From: JAAYCU01 sp964401335
GTDB lineage: Bacteria; Planctomycetota; Phycisphaerae; UBA1845; PWPN01
Assembly: GCA_964401335.1 (NCBI GenBank)
Contig: CAYNYK010000008.1
Span: forward strand, 9,603 to 73,602
Direction: 5' to 3'
Length of the DNA stretch: 64,000 bases
Made by a program: the position numbers and the translations under genes. Each line of letters opens with the position of its first letter. Position 1 is the first letter of the stretch. A model generated the notes under the pieces. That model had not been told where the DNA came from. It was given only the letters and a program-made list of their open reading frames with translations, and did no database searches. Shown here piece after piece: positions 1 to 8,387 of the stretch.

Positions 1-704
1 ATTCCCAGCGAGGCAATCGCTTTCAAGGGTTTGTCGGAAAATCCAACCAGACCGTCGAGTCCGAGGCGCAGGAGCCGGCCAAAGGGATATTTCGATTCCC
101 CATCACGGCGGGGATCTCGGTCATATTCCACCTCGGCTTGTCGAAACCCCACCCATCCGCGCAGCCCGCGGACAAAACGGGTTCGTTCGGGCATGGCGTT
201 CAACTGATCCAGGGCCTGGCGATCCATGAGAGCATAATCGCCGGTGTCCAAAGGAATAGAGATATCGCTGGCCCAGCGGAGTAAACGATAATACACATGG
301 CAAGCGAGCAATTTGAGGGGATTGTCCTTGCGGCGGCGGCGACGGGCATAGACCACGTGATAACCTTCATGCCACTTGTCGATCATCCGAGCGATAAGTT
401 CGGGCGGATCCTGCAAATCACCGTCGATGGAAACGACCGCGCGGCCGGAAGCGGCTTCGAGTCCGGCACAAAGGGCGGCCTGATGTCCGAAATTGCGCGA
501 CAGAAATATACCCCGCACGCAAGCATCGTTGCGTTGCGTTTCGACGATCATTCGCGGGGTCTCATCCGTACTCCCGTCGTCGACGTAGATGATTTCGTAA
601 GGGATGGCCAGTTGGCGAAGCGTAGCCGTCAACCGAAGGTGGAGCGTAGGCAGATTCTTCTCTTCGTTACAGAGCGGGACAACAACGGAACATTCAGGTT
701 TCAA
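1..704 (-). CDS. Glycosyltransferase family 2 (DPM1/GtrB/ArnC-like), 3' end outside window
   Basis: The reading frame is open from a TTG codon at 704 to the window edge, so the C-terminus is missing. The TTG is preceded by GGAAGGAAA about 7 bases upstream, which decides the start; no ATG lies in frame upstream. The N-terminus has the GT-A signature VVVPLCNEE followed by YVDDGSTD, then LSRNFGHQAALCAGL and the SIDGDLQDPPE stretch. This is the pattern of polyprenyl-phosphate hexose or mannose synthases, which load a sugar from a nucleotide donor onto a lipid carrier at the inner membrane face. The gene is divergent from a GT-C membrane glycosyltransferase, which fits a lipid-linked sugar donor/acceptor pair; that pairing is inference. 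Family assignment is firm, donor sugar unknown. Confidence 0.9.
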   Translation of the reverse strand, partial: MKPECSVVVPLCNEEKNLPTLHLRLTATLRQLAIPYEIIYVDDGSTDETPRMIVETQRNDACVRGIFLSRNFGHQAALCAGLEAASGRAVVSIDGDLQDPPELIARMIDKWHEGYHVVYARRRRRKDNPLKLLACHVYYRLLRWASDISIPLDTGDYALMDRQALDQLNAMPERTRFVRGLRGWVGFRQAEVEYDRDPRRDGESKYPFGRLLRLGLDGLVGFSDKPLKAIASLG

Positions 705-993
705 CGCAGTTTCCTTCCGTGAAACAACCGACAGTCCGATAGCCGTCGGAGGCGTCCATCCGTGACGTTCACTGTCCGCTAAATCGGCAGCCTACGGCCG
801 TTTATTAAGCTAAATCCAATAATAATAGACGGTTATAAGACCTTTCGCCCCCAGAGTCGATAAAAGACGCAATCGCCGTGTTGGTTTTATCTACCGATCG
901 TTTCAGATAGGCGGGGGGATACCCGATGTTTATAGGACAATGAAACTGCTTCTGAAGAGCAGGGATTTTCCGAAAGGAAATAATGTCTGACCG
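705..993. other. Divergent intergenic region between two glycosyltransferases
   Basis: This 289-base region separates two divergent genes and should carry both promoters. It is clearly richer in A+T around 810-840 than its neighbours. I found no pair of -35/-10 boxes with correct spacing that I would defend, and no credible gene. Confidence 0.4.
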
Positions 994-997
994 ATGA
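983..997 (+). promoter_or_regulatory. Four-codon leader ORF overlapping the start of the next gene
   Basis: ATG at 983 is preceded by a good ribosome site (GAAAGGAAA, about 5 bases upstream) and encodes only Met-Ser-Asp-Arg before TGA at 995. That stop overlaps the ATG at 994 in an ATGA arrangement. The Shine-Dalgarno sequence is better placed for 983 than for 994, so translation of the membrane protein may depend on re-initiation after this mini-ORF. The sequence shows the arrangement; coupling is inferred. Confidence 0.4.
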
Positions 998-2781
998 CGA
1001 CTCTTTCCCTGAACATGCATGTTTATCCGCAATCGCGAAACCGGTCGGCAAACCTTCTGGTCACAGGCCTTTTGCTCGCACTGTTGGGGGCGGTTTATAT
1101 CGGTTCGCTGAGCCGATACTTGTATTACCCCATCAGCTATGACATGGCCGTCTATCAGTACATCACCGACCGGGTCGCCGCCGGTCAACGCATGTACGCC
1201 GACGTTTGGGAGCAGAACTGGCCGGGCATCATCGCCGTGCATTGGCTGGCCAACCGTCTGGTGGGCTCGTCACCCGAGGCGCTTCGTTTATTCGATGGGG
1301 GGTGGCAGTTATGTACTTTGATCGCCCTGCTCGCTTTGGGCTGGCGGGACGACGGCCGTCGGGCCGGGGGAATCGTAGCGGCGATACTATACGCCATGGC
1401 CTACTTCGGCAGTGGTTTCATTCACACCGGCCAGCGTGACGGAATGGCGGTGTTGCCTCTCTTGTTGGCCTTCCATGCCGCACTTTTCAAGGATAAAACC
1501 GGCGATCGGTGGGCGTCTCTCGCTCATTTGTTGGGGGGCATGTGCGCCTTCGCCGCTTTTTCAATGAAACCGACTCTCGGGCTTTGTTTCGCCTCCTTAT
1601 GGCTCTATATGCTTGGCGAATCATGGACGGTGCGCGAAGCGAGAATCCGAGGCTTTATACGAACCGCCCTTTTTGCAGCCGGTTTCCTGTTGTCGGCCAT
1701 CGGCGCCGTGGCATTGTTAATTCATCTGGACTGGTGGGCCGGCTTCCGAAACGTCATGACTCGTCGCGACATACCCGGCTATATCCTTGGACCGACAATC
1801 ATCCGCCAAATCATCCCTTCCCTCCTCGCGGGTGGAATTATTGCCGGCAGCCTATGTCTTATACTGACCGTTCGGGTTGGTAAATCCTGTCACCAAAACT
1901 TTCCACGGTCGGCCGGCCAATGGCTGGGGTTTTCCATCCTGATGGGCGGCGTATGGGGGCTGCTGTTGATTACCCATCAATGGACAGCCTGGCAACAGAT
2001 TGCCATACGCGCGATGGGGTTGCTCATCCCGGCCATCGGCGCCATCGTGATCCAACCTTGGCGCGGGCGATCTCGTATCTGGCGAATGGCGATGCTGTTG
2101 GGCGTTGCTTCCTTTGTGGGAATGGTTATGCAAGGTCACTTCTTTTTCTACCATTTCTTCCCGCTCTTCGCCTTCGCCGCTTATCTGGCCGGCAATGAAA
2201 TCGTGGAAGGGGTCCGCCGCTTCGGTTTCGAAGAGCATGCGTCGAGGGCCTGGGGGCTGGTCTGCCTGGCGGCGGTTATATATCACACGGTGGATTATTG
2301 GGGGGCCAAGATGGTTACGCCCTCCGCATCGCCTTATGTCCTGGCCCGGATGTCCCTTGAGGAATATCAGGATAATATCACGAAACACCAGCCGCGCTAC
2401 CCCCTGATCTCGACGACCCGCAAGACGGCGGAACGCGTGCGCGCTCTGACCGCCGACTCCGATCCGATCGGATGTCTATTCAACGAGCCACGCATGTATT
2501 ACTTCGCCGGCCGACCACCGGTCTACAAACTCTTCGTGGCCCAAGAGGTCTACAGCCACATGTTCGACGCCTTCATGGAGGCCATCGACCGGCAAAAACC
2601 CAAGGTCCTCGTGGCTCGTATTCCCCTCGCCGCAAGGAACGCGGATCGCGAGGTTGTCGAATCGGCCGTTTTCGATGACACGGAATCCTACTTCGGACCC
2701 GCAGCCCACACCCTCCGCCAAAACTACCGGGTATGTGAAATCATCGATGATGTATGCCTCCTCCAGCCTCGGAGCAATTAA
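994..2781 (+). CDS. GT-C integral membrane glycosyltransferase (GT39/ArnT-like)
   Basis: A 595-residue polytopic membrane protein. After a first hydrophobic segment at about residues 21-38, the first extracytoplasmic loop reads PISYDMAVYQYITDRVAAG and then VWEQNWPG, the layout of GT-C enzymes such as the PMT/ArnT/GT39 group (acidic residue in an aromatic context followed by a W/H-PPG-like loop). Many further hydrophobic segments run to about residue 430, then a soluble C-terminal domain. Such enzymes transfer a sugar from a polyprenyl-phosphate donor to an acceptor outside the membrane, and the divergent family 2 glycosyltransferase could make that donor. The classical DE/DD pair is reduced to YD here, so the family call is good but the activity is inferred. 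The TAA stop abuts a repeat element. Confidence 0.7.
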   Translation: MTTLSLNMHVYPQSRNRSANLLVTGLLLALLGAVYIGSLSRYLYYPISYDMAVYQYITDRVAAGQRMYADVWEQNWPGIIAVHWLANRLVGSSPEALRLFDGGWQLCTLIALLALGWRDDGRRAGGIVAAILYAMAYFGSGFIHTGQRDGMAVLPLLLAFHAALFKDKTGDRWASLAHLLGGMCAFAAFSMKPTLGLCFASLWLYMLGESWTVREARIRGFIRTALFAAGFLLSAIGAVALLIHLDWWAGFRNVMTRRDIPGYILGPTIIRQIIPSLLAGGIIAGSLCLILTVRVGKSCHQNFPRSAGQWLGFSILMGGVWGLLLITHQWTAWQQIAIRAMGLLIPAIGAIVIQPWRGRSRIWRMAMLLGVASFVGMVMQGHFFFYHFFPLFAFAAYLAGNEIVEGVRRFGFEEHASRAWGLVCLAAVIYHTVDYWGAKMVTPSASPYVLARMSLEEYQDNITKHQPRYPLISTTRKTAERVRALTADSDPIGCLFNEPRMYYFAGRPPVYKLFVAQEVYSHMFDAFMEAIDRQKPKVLVARIPLAARNADREVVESAVFDDTESYFGPAAHTLRQNYRVCEIIDDVCLLQPRSN

Positions 2782-3111
2782 GAGTGTGTCCTAAAACCGG
2801 ATAACGTCGGCCCTACCAAGCCGACCAACACCGGCGAGACGCCGGTGCCACACCAATTTGGTTCTGCACCAATTTGGTGCTGCACCAATTTGGTTCTGCA
2901 CCAGTTTGGTTCTGCACCAGTATGGTGCTGCACCAGTTTGGTTCTGCACCAATTTGGTGCTGCACCAGTTTGGTTCTGCACCAGTATGGTGCTGCACCAG
3001 TTTGGTTCTGCACCAGTATGGTACTACACCGGGCTGTTGCTGGACCGGTTTGTTGCTGCACCAGTTTGGTGCTACAGTGGTTTGGTGCTACACCGGTTTT
3101 AGGATGCACTC
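2782..3111. repeat. Dispersed hairpin element, copy A, expanded by a tandem array
   Basis: It begins one base after the stop codon at 2779-2781. The ends form an inverted repeat: GAGTGTGTCCTAAAACCGG at 2782-2800 and CCGGTTTTAGGATGCACTC at 3093-3111 match at 17 of 19 positions. Inside is the hairpin CACCGGCGAGACGCCGGTG at 2829-2847 (8-bp stem, AGA loop). The same end and hairpin sequences recur at 24068, 35935 and, inverted, at 36020. Only this copy carries the 16-bp tandem array between hairpin and right end. No transposase is encoded. Confidence 0.85.
2854..3093. repeat. Tandem array of a 16-bp palindromic unit, 15 copies
   Basis: Fifteen contiguous 16-bp units follow the pattern CA(A/G)TTTGGT(T/G)CTGCAC. 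The first eleven are nearly identical; units 12-15 are degenerate. Units with the G variant contain TTGGTGC-T-GCACCAA, a perfect 7-bp palindrome, so each unit could be a small hairpin or a dimeric protein site. Because 16 is not a multiple of 3, all three frames on each strand read the same periodic Cys/Trp-rich peptide and stay open. I do not regard it as coding. There are no variable spacers, so it is not a CRISPR array. Confidence 0.95.
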
Positions 3112-3175
3112 TAAGCAGGTGTACGAAGAGCGGGCAGGATGGCCAACCGTCATCAGCCCAGCATTCGAACATGCG

Positions 3176-4450
3176 TCAGAACATTTCCCCATGCCAGAAT
3201 TCGTAATGATCCTCGAGCGGTTCGAGCAGTGATTGACTCAGGGGGCATTGTGGTGATTTCAAAATCAAAGCGGCCGGGGCGTTCCGCGCGCGGCATTGAA
3301 AACCCAGTTCCCAGAACAGTCCCCGCAGGTCCGGTCGGCCCGTCGTCGTTACGAGATATTCCATATCATGCGCCCAGGCCAAACGCAAAGCAGCGCTGAA
3401 TAACGTAGGCCAGACATCCCGGCAGCCGGGCCAAACAACCATTTCCTCCACCCAGGCGATCCGCCGAGGGGCGTACATATCCAGGAAAATGATCGCCGAT
3501 CCAAGCGGTTGACCGGCACCGTCGCTCAACGCAATCAGCCGGATATTTTCGCGCTCGGGGTGACGAGTATAGCGCCAATCGAGATAGTCCTGCGAACGAT
3601 CGATGCCGAAATCCGCGGGCGACCCATTGGCGATTATCGGCCTGGTGACCGATACTCCAAGATTGGCCACCAGTTGCTCATAGAGCAAACCAAGTGTACA
3701 GGGAGAGCAAGGCATGGTGATCTCGATCCGGCAACCGGGCCGAAGGGGGATGGCGGGTTGATGACGAAGAAGCGCGCAGCCGCACCCCAAGGCACCCGCG
3801 ATGAAAGACCCAGTTAAGCCGGAAAGCAGCCGACGAGCCAGGCGGTTCGAAGAGCCCCGATAAGTGCGCACCAACTGCGTCATGGTGGCCGGGGCCCGCC
3901 AGAATTCGCGGGTCCATTCCACCGGACGACAACCGAATCGGCCGAATATGGCTCCGGTCTGCTCGTTGGCGGTGGTGGCCAGCACGATATGATCGCCGGA
4001 TTCCTGAAACAGAGCCTGGGCCAATTGCAATCCCGCGAAAGCCCCTCCCTGCCGAAGCGCGTCGGTAGAGACGGCGTAATCCGCTCCGATAATACCAGTA
4101 GTGCGCTGCTGGCCTATGCGGAGAGGGACATGAACCGCCCCCAGATGCCCGACGATTTTTCCCGCCGCCTCCAAGATCCAGCCGGCCGGTCGATTTAACC
4201 GATAAGGATTATCCCAATATTGCCACCGCCAACGGGCCAGCCAACGGGCTCGATCCGGCAAGACCTCCGGCAGTATCGATAACAACAATTCATGAATACA
4301 CTCGGCATCCACCGGTTGCACGGGGCGCAATTTCGCACCGGGAGCGATCGGGCCTTGCGAGGAAGGAGCCGACCGACAGGAATTACCGGGATTTTCAGGA
4401 TGGCCGATCGATGGCTGCATAGTTAATCTTATCGAATAAAACGCTGCCAC
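3176..4450 (-). CDS. GNAT-type acetyltransferase protein with two GNAT-like halves
   Basis: Two regions have GNAT character. Residues about 40-165 include GADYAVSTDALRQGGAFAGLQLAQALF (read in two parts, it resembles the acetyl-CoA-binding strand and helix) and the C-terminal strand motif IFGRFGCRPV. Residues about 290-405 include WVEEMVVWPG, a following helix and LFWELGFQCR. GNAT proteins transfer acyl groups to amines, and tandem-GNAT forms are common in polysaccharide loci. The GTG start at 4450 overlaps the 3' end of the deacetylase gene by 22 bases, so the two are translationally linked; an ATG at 4420 is an alternative, and neither has a clear Shine-Dalgarno. Context suggests amino-sugar or peptide N-acylation after deacetylation, which is inference. 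Confidence 0.65.
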   Translation of the reverse strand: MAAFYSIRLTMQPSIGHPENPGNSCRSAPSSQGPIAPGAKLRPVQPVDAECIHELLLSILPEVLPDRARWLARWRWQYWDNPYRLNRPAGWILEAAGKIVGHLGAVHVPLRIGQQRTTGIIGADYAVSTDALRQGGAFAGLQLAQALFQESGDHIVLATTANEQTGAIFGRFGCRPVEWTREFWRAPATMTQLVRTYRGSSNRLARRLLSGLTGSFIAGALGCGCALLRHQPAIPLRPGCRIEITMPCSPCTLGLLYEQLVANLGVSVTRPIIANGSPADFGIDRSQDYLDWRYTRHPERENIRLIALSDGAGQPLGSAIIFLDMYAPRRIAWVEEMVVWPGCRDVWPTLFSAALRLAWAHDMEYLVTTTGRPDLRGLFWELGFQCRARNAPAALILKSPQCPLSQSLLEPLEDHYEFWHGEMF

Positions 4451-5517
4451 AAGCCGAACAATACTCGGCCGACATCGGTGGAAACGATCAAGCGGGGCAA
4501 TTGTAACAGGTTGACACGATGGGCGTCGATGGTGTTCTGCTCAAGGGTGACGGCACAACGATAACCGGCCTCGCGGATGACCCTCTCGGCCAGGTCGGAA
4601 ACCGCGCCGGGACGGCCGTAAGGGTAGGAAAAATGCGGATGATAACCACCCAGGCGTTTTTCAAGGAGGTCACGGGCCATCACGACTTCCCGCTGAATAA
4701 GCTTGACCGGTAACTGGGCAAGAGCGATATGCGACAGCGAATGGTTCCCGATATCAACCCCGGCCGATTGCAGTTGCCGGGCCTGCTTCCAGGTCATGGG
4801 TGAAAATACGGGAAATTGCGCGCGAAGCGAGGCGATTTCATCCTCATTGTAACAGGCGTATAGCTCGCTCAACCGAGCCAGGCGGTCCTGTTCCGGCACA
4901 TAACGGCATATTTCATGAACCATTCGGACGGCTTGCAGACGTTGCCTCGGTGTTCTTAAATTCAAAACCAGATCGCGCGCTCCCCAATGAAAACGTAATT
5001 CCCTTCGGCTTCCGCGCTGGAGCAGGATGCGTACATCGTCGACCCACTGGCGTTGGCCGCTTTCGATCAACCCCGCAGGAAGAAAAGCCGACCACGGCAT
5101 TTTTCGGGCGGCCAGTTCCTCGGCGGCCACAGTGGCATTGTTCGCATACCCGTCATCGAAAGTAATTGCAAGGCAACGTGGAGGCAGCGGGCCTCCTTGC
5201 TCCAGGGCCTCGACCATTTCAGCCAAGCTGACCACGTGGAACGAACGGCCTACAACGTCGAGCAATTGCCGAAAAGCCTTCGCCGTCAACACGTCGCATT
5301 CGACGTCCGGATCACGGTGACGTTCCGTAACACCATGGAAACAAAGAAGGACCGCGCGATCGGTAATATCCGGCAAGCTGCGGTGAGCATCGAGCAGGCG
5401 CATGAAATTCCCGCATCGATGACGCAGTCGCGCTCCGGCACCGGCCGACATGCGCATGGCGCGGGCCTCGACACGCCAGGACAAAGCCGAAAACAACTTT
5501 TGTTTCAACAACGTCAC
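4429..5517 (-). CDS. Polysaccharide deacetylase (NodB/CE4 type)
   Basis: The 362-residue protein shows the CE4 signature: TFDDGY at about residues 119-124, giving the catalytic base and metal Asp, and NHSLSH at about 258-263, giving the two metal-binding His of the H-S-x-x-H motif. FSYPYGRPG at about 305-315 corresponds to motif 3. These zinc-dependent enzymes remove N- or O-acetyl groups from chitin-like, peptidoglycan or exopolysaccharide chains. There is no obvious signal peptide, so the substrate may be cytoplasmic or lipid-linked. It lies 78 bases downstream of the E2 gene and overlaps the GNAT gene, so deacetylation followed by re-acylation is a plausible joint role. Confidence 0.88.
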   Translation of the reverse strand: MTLLKQKLFSALSWRVEARAMRMSAGAGARLRHRCGNFMRLLDAHRSLPDITDRAVLLCFHGVTERHRDPDVECDVLTAKAFRQLLDVVGRSFHVVSLAEMVEALEQGGPLPPRCLAITFDDGYANNATVAAEELAARKMPWSAFLPAGLIESGQRQWVDDVRILLQRGSRRELRFHWGARDLVLNLRTPRQRLQAVRMVHEICRYVPEQDRLARLSELYACYNEDEIASLRAQFPVFSPMTWKQARQLQSAGVDIGNHSLSHIALAQLPVKLIQREVVMARDLLEKRLGGYHPHFSYPYGRPGAVSDLAERVIREAGYRCAVTLEQNTIDAHRVNLLQLPRLIVSTDVGRVLFGLWQRFIR

Positions 5518-5595
5518 CAGTCTTGTTATCGGCCGACCTGACTGGCGAATCCGGTTCGGTATAGGAAAAAGATATGGGACCGATTGGTCTGGTTA

Positions 5596-6837
5596 TCAGA
5601 CGTTCACCGATTCGATGGCCTTCTTCATGGCGGCAAGTGCCTGGCTCGCTTCCCAGCCGTCCATCAGGCCATGGTCGTAGGAAAGGGTGACGGTGACGGT
5701 GGGGCTGGCAACCGGTTTTCCATCGGCCAGTTGAAGCTCCTGACGGATCGCTCCGATGGTCAATAACGCCGACTGATAAGCATTCTGCAGGCCAACATGA
5801 AAGCGCACAGGATGCTCGTCTAATACCGAAAGAGTCAAACAACCGCCGCACATATCCACCGGTTCCACCTTGCCGCGAAAGACCGCCATATTCAAACGCG
5901 AATATTCGGCGGCTAATTCATCAAGCGGTCGTTGGTCGACATTCCTCACCACGGGCGTGAAGAGACGACCATCATTGCTCCGGGCGGTATAGGCGATATC
6001 CACCGATTTATACCGGTAAACTTGCCGACCCAGACGAAAACTGGCCAGCTTACCGACTGCAACCACCGCGGCAGCGGCGGCATGAAGGAAGACGGGTATG
6101 GTCCCGGTCATCAGGCCGGCCTTTTTCGTCGCCTCGACCCAGCGCAGGGCCGCGGTCATATTCAGATCCATCCCGGCATGGGCGGTTACCATATTGGCCT
6201 GCGTTCGGGCCAGGTGGCCCGCGATGGCCCATTGGTGATCGCTGAGCGGTTCAAGGGCTACGACCTTGGTGGTCAAGGCCACAGGTAAAACCGGCGAAAT
6301 CGGAGGTGCGATATCGCCATGAGTTCCGCTTACCTCGCTTAAGCCGTGCTGAGCGATAAAGGATTCGACATCCTGACGGCGAATCTGGCCGCTGGTTTTC
6401 ACATCGGCCAGGTTGATCCCATAGCGACGGGCCAGATCCAAAGCCCCGGCCGTGGCCTCCACCTCCGCGGAGGTCATGGCGGTCGGAGCCTCCTCCACCG
6501 CCTGTTTCCGTAAATTGATGTAACGGTCAATGGCCTGCTGCGAAGGGCCGATATAGGCGATGATCTCACCGATGGGAATCATGTCCCCGATTTTGTGGAT
6601 TTGGCGAAGGACGCCGGAGGCCGGAGCGATCATTTCGCCAATCGCCTTGGAAGTCTCCATCTCACAGAGCACGCTTCCCGACTCGACCCGCTCGCCGTTT
6701 TCCACCCGCCAGGCCACCAGCCGGACTTCCTCGTCGTTGACGTTCTCCTGGGGCATATAGACCGGCGTAACCATGTCCGCTTTCTCATTCACCGAAGTTT
6801 CTCCCGCAATGTTGCCAGACACCGGAAATATCCTCAT
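5596..6837 (-). CDS. Lipoyl-domain 2-oxoacid dehydrogenase acyltransferase (E2), stand-alone
   Basis: The domain order is that of a complete E2. A lipoyl domain spans about residues 22-97, with the lipoyl Lys at about 64 in CEMETSKAIGEM. A peripheral-subunit-binding domain spans about 130-165 (ALDLARRYGINL...GQIRRQDV). A catalytic domain runs from about 195 to 413, where DHGLMDG at 388-394 retains the catalytic His and Asp of the HxxxDG motif. Canonical E2 enzymes move acyl groups from lipoamide to CoA. Here no E1 or E3 gene is adjacent. Instead an acyl carrier protein ends 2 bases upstream (stop TGA, then GG, then ATG), and a deacetylase and GNAT follow. The acyl chain and final acceptor cannot be told from sequence. 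Confidence 0.85.
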   Translation of the reverse strand: MRIFPVSGNIAGETSVNEKADMVTPVYMPQENVNDEEVRLVAWRVENGERVESGSVLCEMETSKAIGEMIAPASGVLRQIHKIGDMIPIGEIIAYIGPSQQAIDRYINLRKQAVEEAPTAMTSAEVEATAGALDLARRYGINLADVKTSGQIRRQDVESFIAQHGLSEVSGTHGDIAPPISPVLPVALTTKVVALEPLSDHQWAIAGHLARTQANMVTAHAGMDLNMTAALRWVEATKKAGLMTGTIPVFLHAAAAAVVAVGKLASFRLGRQVYRYKSVDIAYTARSNDGRLFTPVVRNVDQRPLDELAAEYSRLNMAVFRGKVEPVDMCGGCLTLSVLDEHPVRFHVGLQNAYQSALLTIGAIRQELQLADGKPVASPTVTVTLSYDHGLMDGWEASQALAAMKKAIESVNV

Positions 6838-6839
6838 CC

Positions 6840-7172
6840 TCAGGCCCTTGAAGGGCGTTGCCGAACGTCATGGAGCAATCCATTCGTTTCCCGATCCCGC
6901 TGCTCATCGGCTGCGCCTTTGCTCCGCAAGCTTTCCACGATGGCCCCGACACTGGTGAGAGATACAATCTCATCATTGTCAAATTGCACATGAAAAGCTT
7001 TCTCGATCTCCAGCACAAGGGCCAGATGGGTTACCGACGTCCAACCGGGCAAATCAGCGGCGGTGGTATCATGGTCAACGGAGGCGGCCACCGCCGGCTC
7101 CAGTTTCAAAGCTTTGGTCATGCAGGCCCGGACTTTTTCGAGCACCTTGCCAACTCCCGGTTTTAGAACCAC
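6840..7172 (-). CDS. Acyl carrier protein-like (phosphopantetheine attachment) protein
   Basis: A 110-residue ACP-like protein. It has a helix I of ACP type (VLEKVRACMTKALKL) and the attachment-site region LPGWTSVTHL, where Ser46 sits in the position of the DSL serine; Asp is replaced by Thr and Leu by Val. Acidic helix II/III residues follow (VQFDNDEIVSL). ACPs carry acyl or aminoacyl groups on 4'-phosphopantetheine. The GTG start is 14 bases after the end of the topoisomerase VI A gene, so this run may share that transcript. The C-terminal 25 residues are charged and extend beyond the normal ACP fold. I am confident in the fold; use of the modified DSL motif needs testing. Confidence 0.75.
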   Translation of the reverse strand: MVLKPGVGKVLEKVRACMTKALKLEPAVAASVDHDTTAADLPGWTSVTHLALVLEIEKAFHVQFDNDEIVSLTSVGAIVESLRSKGAADEQRDRETNGLLHDVRQRPSRA

Positions 7173-7186
7173 CCTTCAGATGAGGA

Positions 7187-8362
7187 CTAATCCAGCCACT
7201 GTTTTTTATCCCGTATCTTCATGGGGACATATTCCTCGGTGAGATACGTGAGTCGCTTGTTGATCATGGCTTCGACTTCCATCTTGAAGCCGTTCTGCAT
7301 CATCTTGCGAATTTCCTTTTCCCACGGTTTTTTACCCTTGAACCAGGGATAGGCAAGAATCTGCTTGGCCCGGCGAATGTCGCCGTCCTCCAGACCGATC
7401 TTGACATCGTCGCTAAGCCCGCAGCGTTCGTAGTCAAAGCTTGATACGCCGATAAATCGCGCCGCGGGAACGGCCATCCGTCGGCTTTCATAAGCCAGAT
7501 TGATTGATCCCTGCTTGATGACCGAGTAGATATAATACCCCCACGGATCGTTATCGAGCAGGCAATAAACCGGCAGTTTCAGTTCATCGTGCATCCGTCG
7601 CAATAACCGTCTCATGCCGCGGGCCGGTTGGCCGCCGCCATGCGTAACGATGCAATGGTGCTTTTCGTGGAAGCGGTCTTCATAGAAACGCCGCCAAATC
7701 GTATCTTTTTCGACATGCAGGATGAATTTCGCCGTGCATTTCTTGAACTGGATGACATCCGGCTCGACAATCCCGGGAACGGCGTAACCGGCCGACCCCA
7801 TGCGCATGCAATCCAGCGTGTTCCCGTCATCGACCAACGTGATCGGACCGACCAGGGCCCCGCGATTACTGGCATAGACGTGCAACTCCTCGCGCAAGGC
7901 GTCGATGGTAACTTCCAGGTCCTCGATGATAGGGTCGGACTCCGCTTGGTCGTTAAAGGTCTTTTCGCGGGTGCCGGCCACGTCGTGCTTGGACAGGTAG
8001 TACAACTGACGAATGGAGGCGGTCTTGCCTGCGTCGATCAACTGCTTGCAGGCCGACGCGATCAACATGGTTTGCATGAATTTCTTGGCCATGCCCAGAT
8101 CGAAAAACTCGCGGACCTGCTTGTTCGAACCCATCTCGATGATGGCCTTCTTGGGGTCGAACCGGATATTGGACAAAGCCCGGGTCGGAATTTCCATACG
8201 TGGGCTTTTCTGCTTTTTCGCCGAAGCCGCCACCAGTTGGGCAAGCGCTTCGATCTTCTTGCCGGTCACGTCGGCTCTCGCCGCCCGTGCTAAGCGCCGT
8301 GACGATGATTTCGCGGCGCCGGCGGCCTCCGCGTCCCTAGTTCCCGTTGCCTTCTTGGCCAA
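7187..8362 (-). CDS. top6A: DNA topoisomerase VI subunit A (Spo11 homologue)
   Basis: This is the DNA-cleaving subunit of type IIB topoisomerase, which passes one duplex through another and decatenates or relaxes DNA with the ATPase B subunit. The 5Y-CAP region has IRQLYYLSKHD at about residues 117-127, with the nucleophilic Tyr at 121 or 122. The Toprim fold has HVEKD (Glu at about 218) and LLDNDPWG (Asp at about 270 and 272) for Mg2+ binding, plus THGGGQPARGMRRLL between them. The start is TTG at 8362 with a near-perfect AAGGAGGAG site 6 bases upstream. The roughly 60-residue basic, Ala-rich N-terminal tail looks like an addition to the fold. The family is mainly archaeal and plant; bacterial copies are scattered. 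Confidence 0.95.
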   Translation of the reverse strand: MAKKATGTRDAEAAGAAKSSSRRLARAARADVTGKKIEALAQLVAASAKKQKSPRMEIPTRALSNIRFDPKKAIIEMGSNKQVREFFDLGMAKKFMQTMLIASACKQLIDAGKTASIRQLYYLSKHDVAGTREKTFNDQAESDPIIEDLEVTIDALREELHVYASNRGALVGPITLVDDGNTLDCMRMGSAGYAVPGIVEPDVIQFKKCTAKFILHVEKDTIWRRFYEDRFHEKHHCIVTHGGGQPARGMRRLLRRMHDELKLPVYCLLDNDPWGYYIYSVIKQGSINLAYESRRMAVPAARFIGVSSFDYERCGLSDDVKIGLEDGDIRRAKQILAYPWFKGKKPWEKEIRKMMQNGFKMEVEAMINKRLTYLTEEYVPMKIRDKKQWLD

Positions 8363-8387
8363 TGCATCTCCTCCTTGAGTTAAAACC

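Noticed and set aside
2854..3093. CRISPR array
   Set aside because: Units are contiguous and 16 bp; there are no spacers and no cas genes nearby.
2778..3232. Open frames on all six strands through the tandem array, up to 124 codons
   Set aside because: A 16-bp period without stops opens all three frames on both strands automatically, no frame has a ribosome site, and the peptide is a meaningless Cys/Trp-rich repeat.
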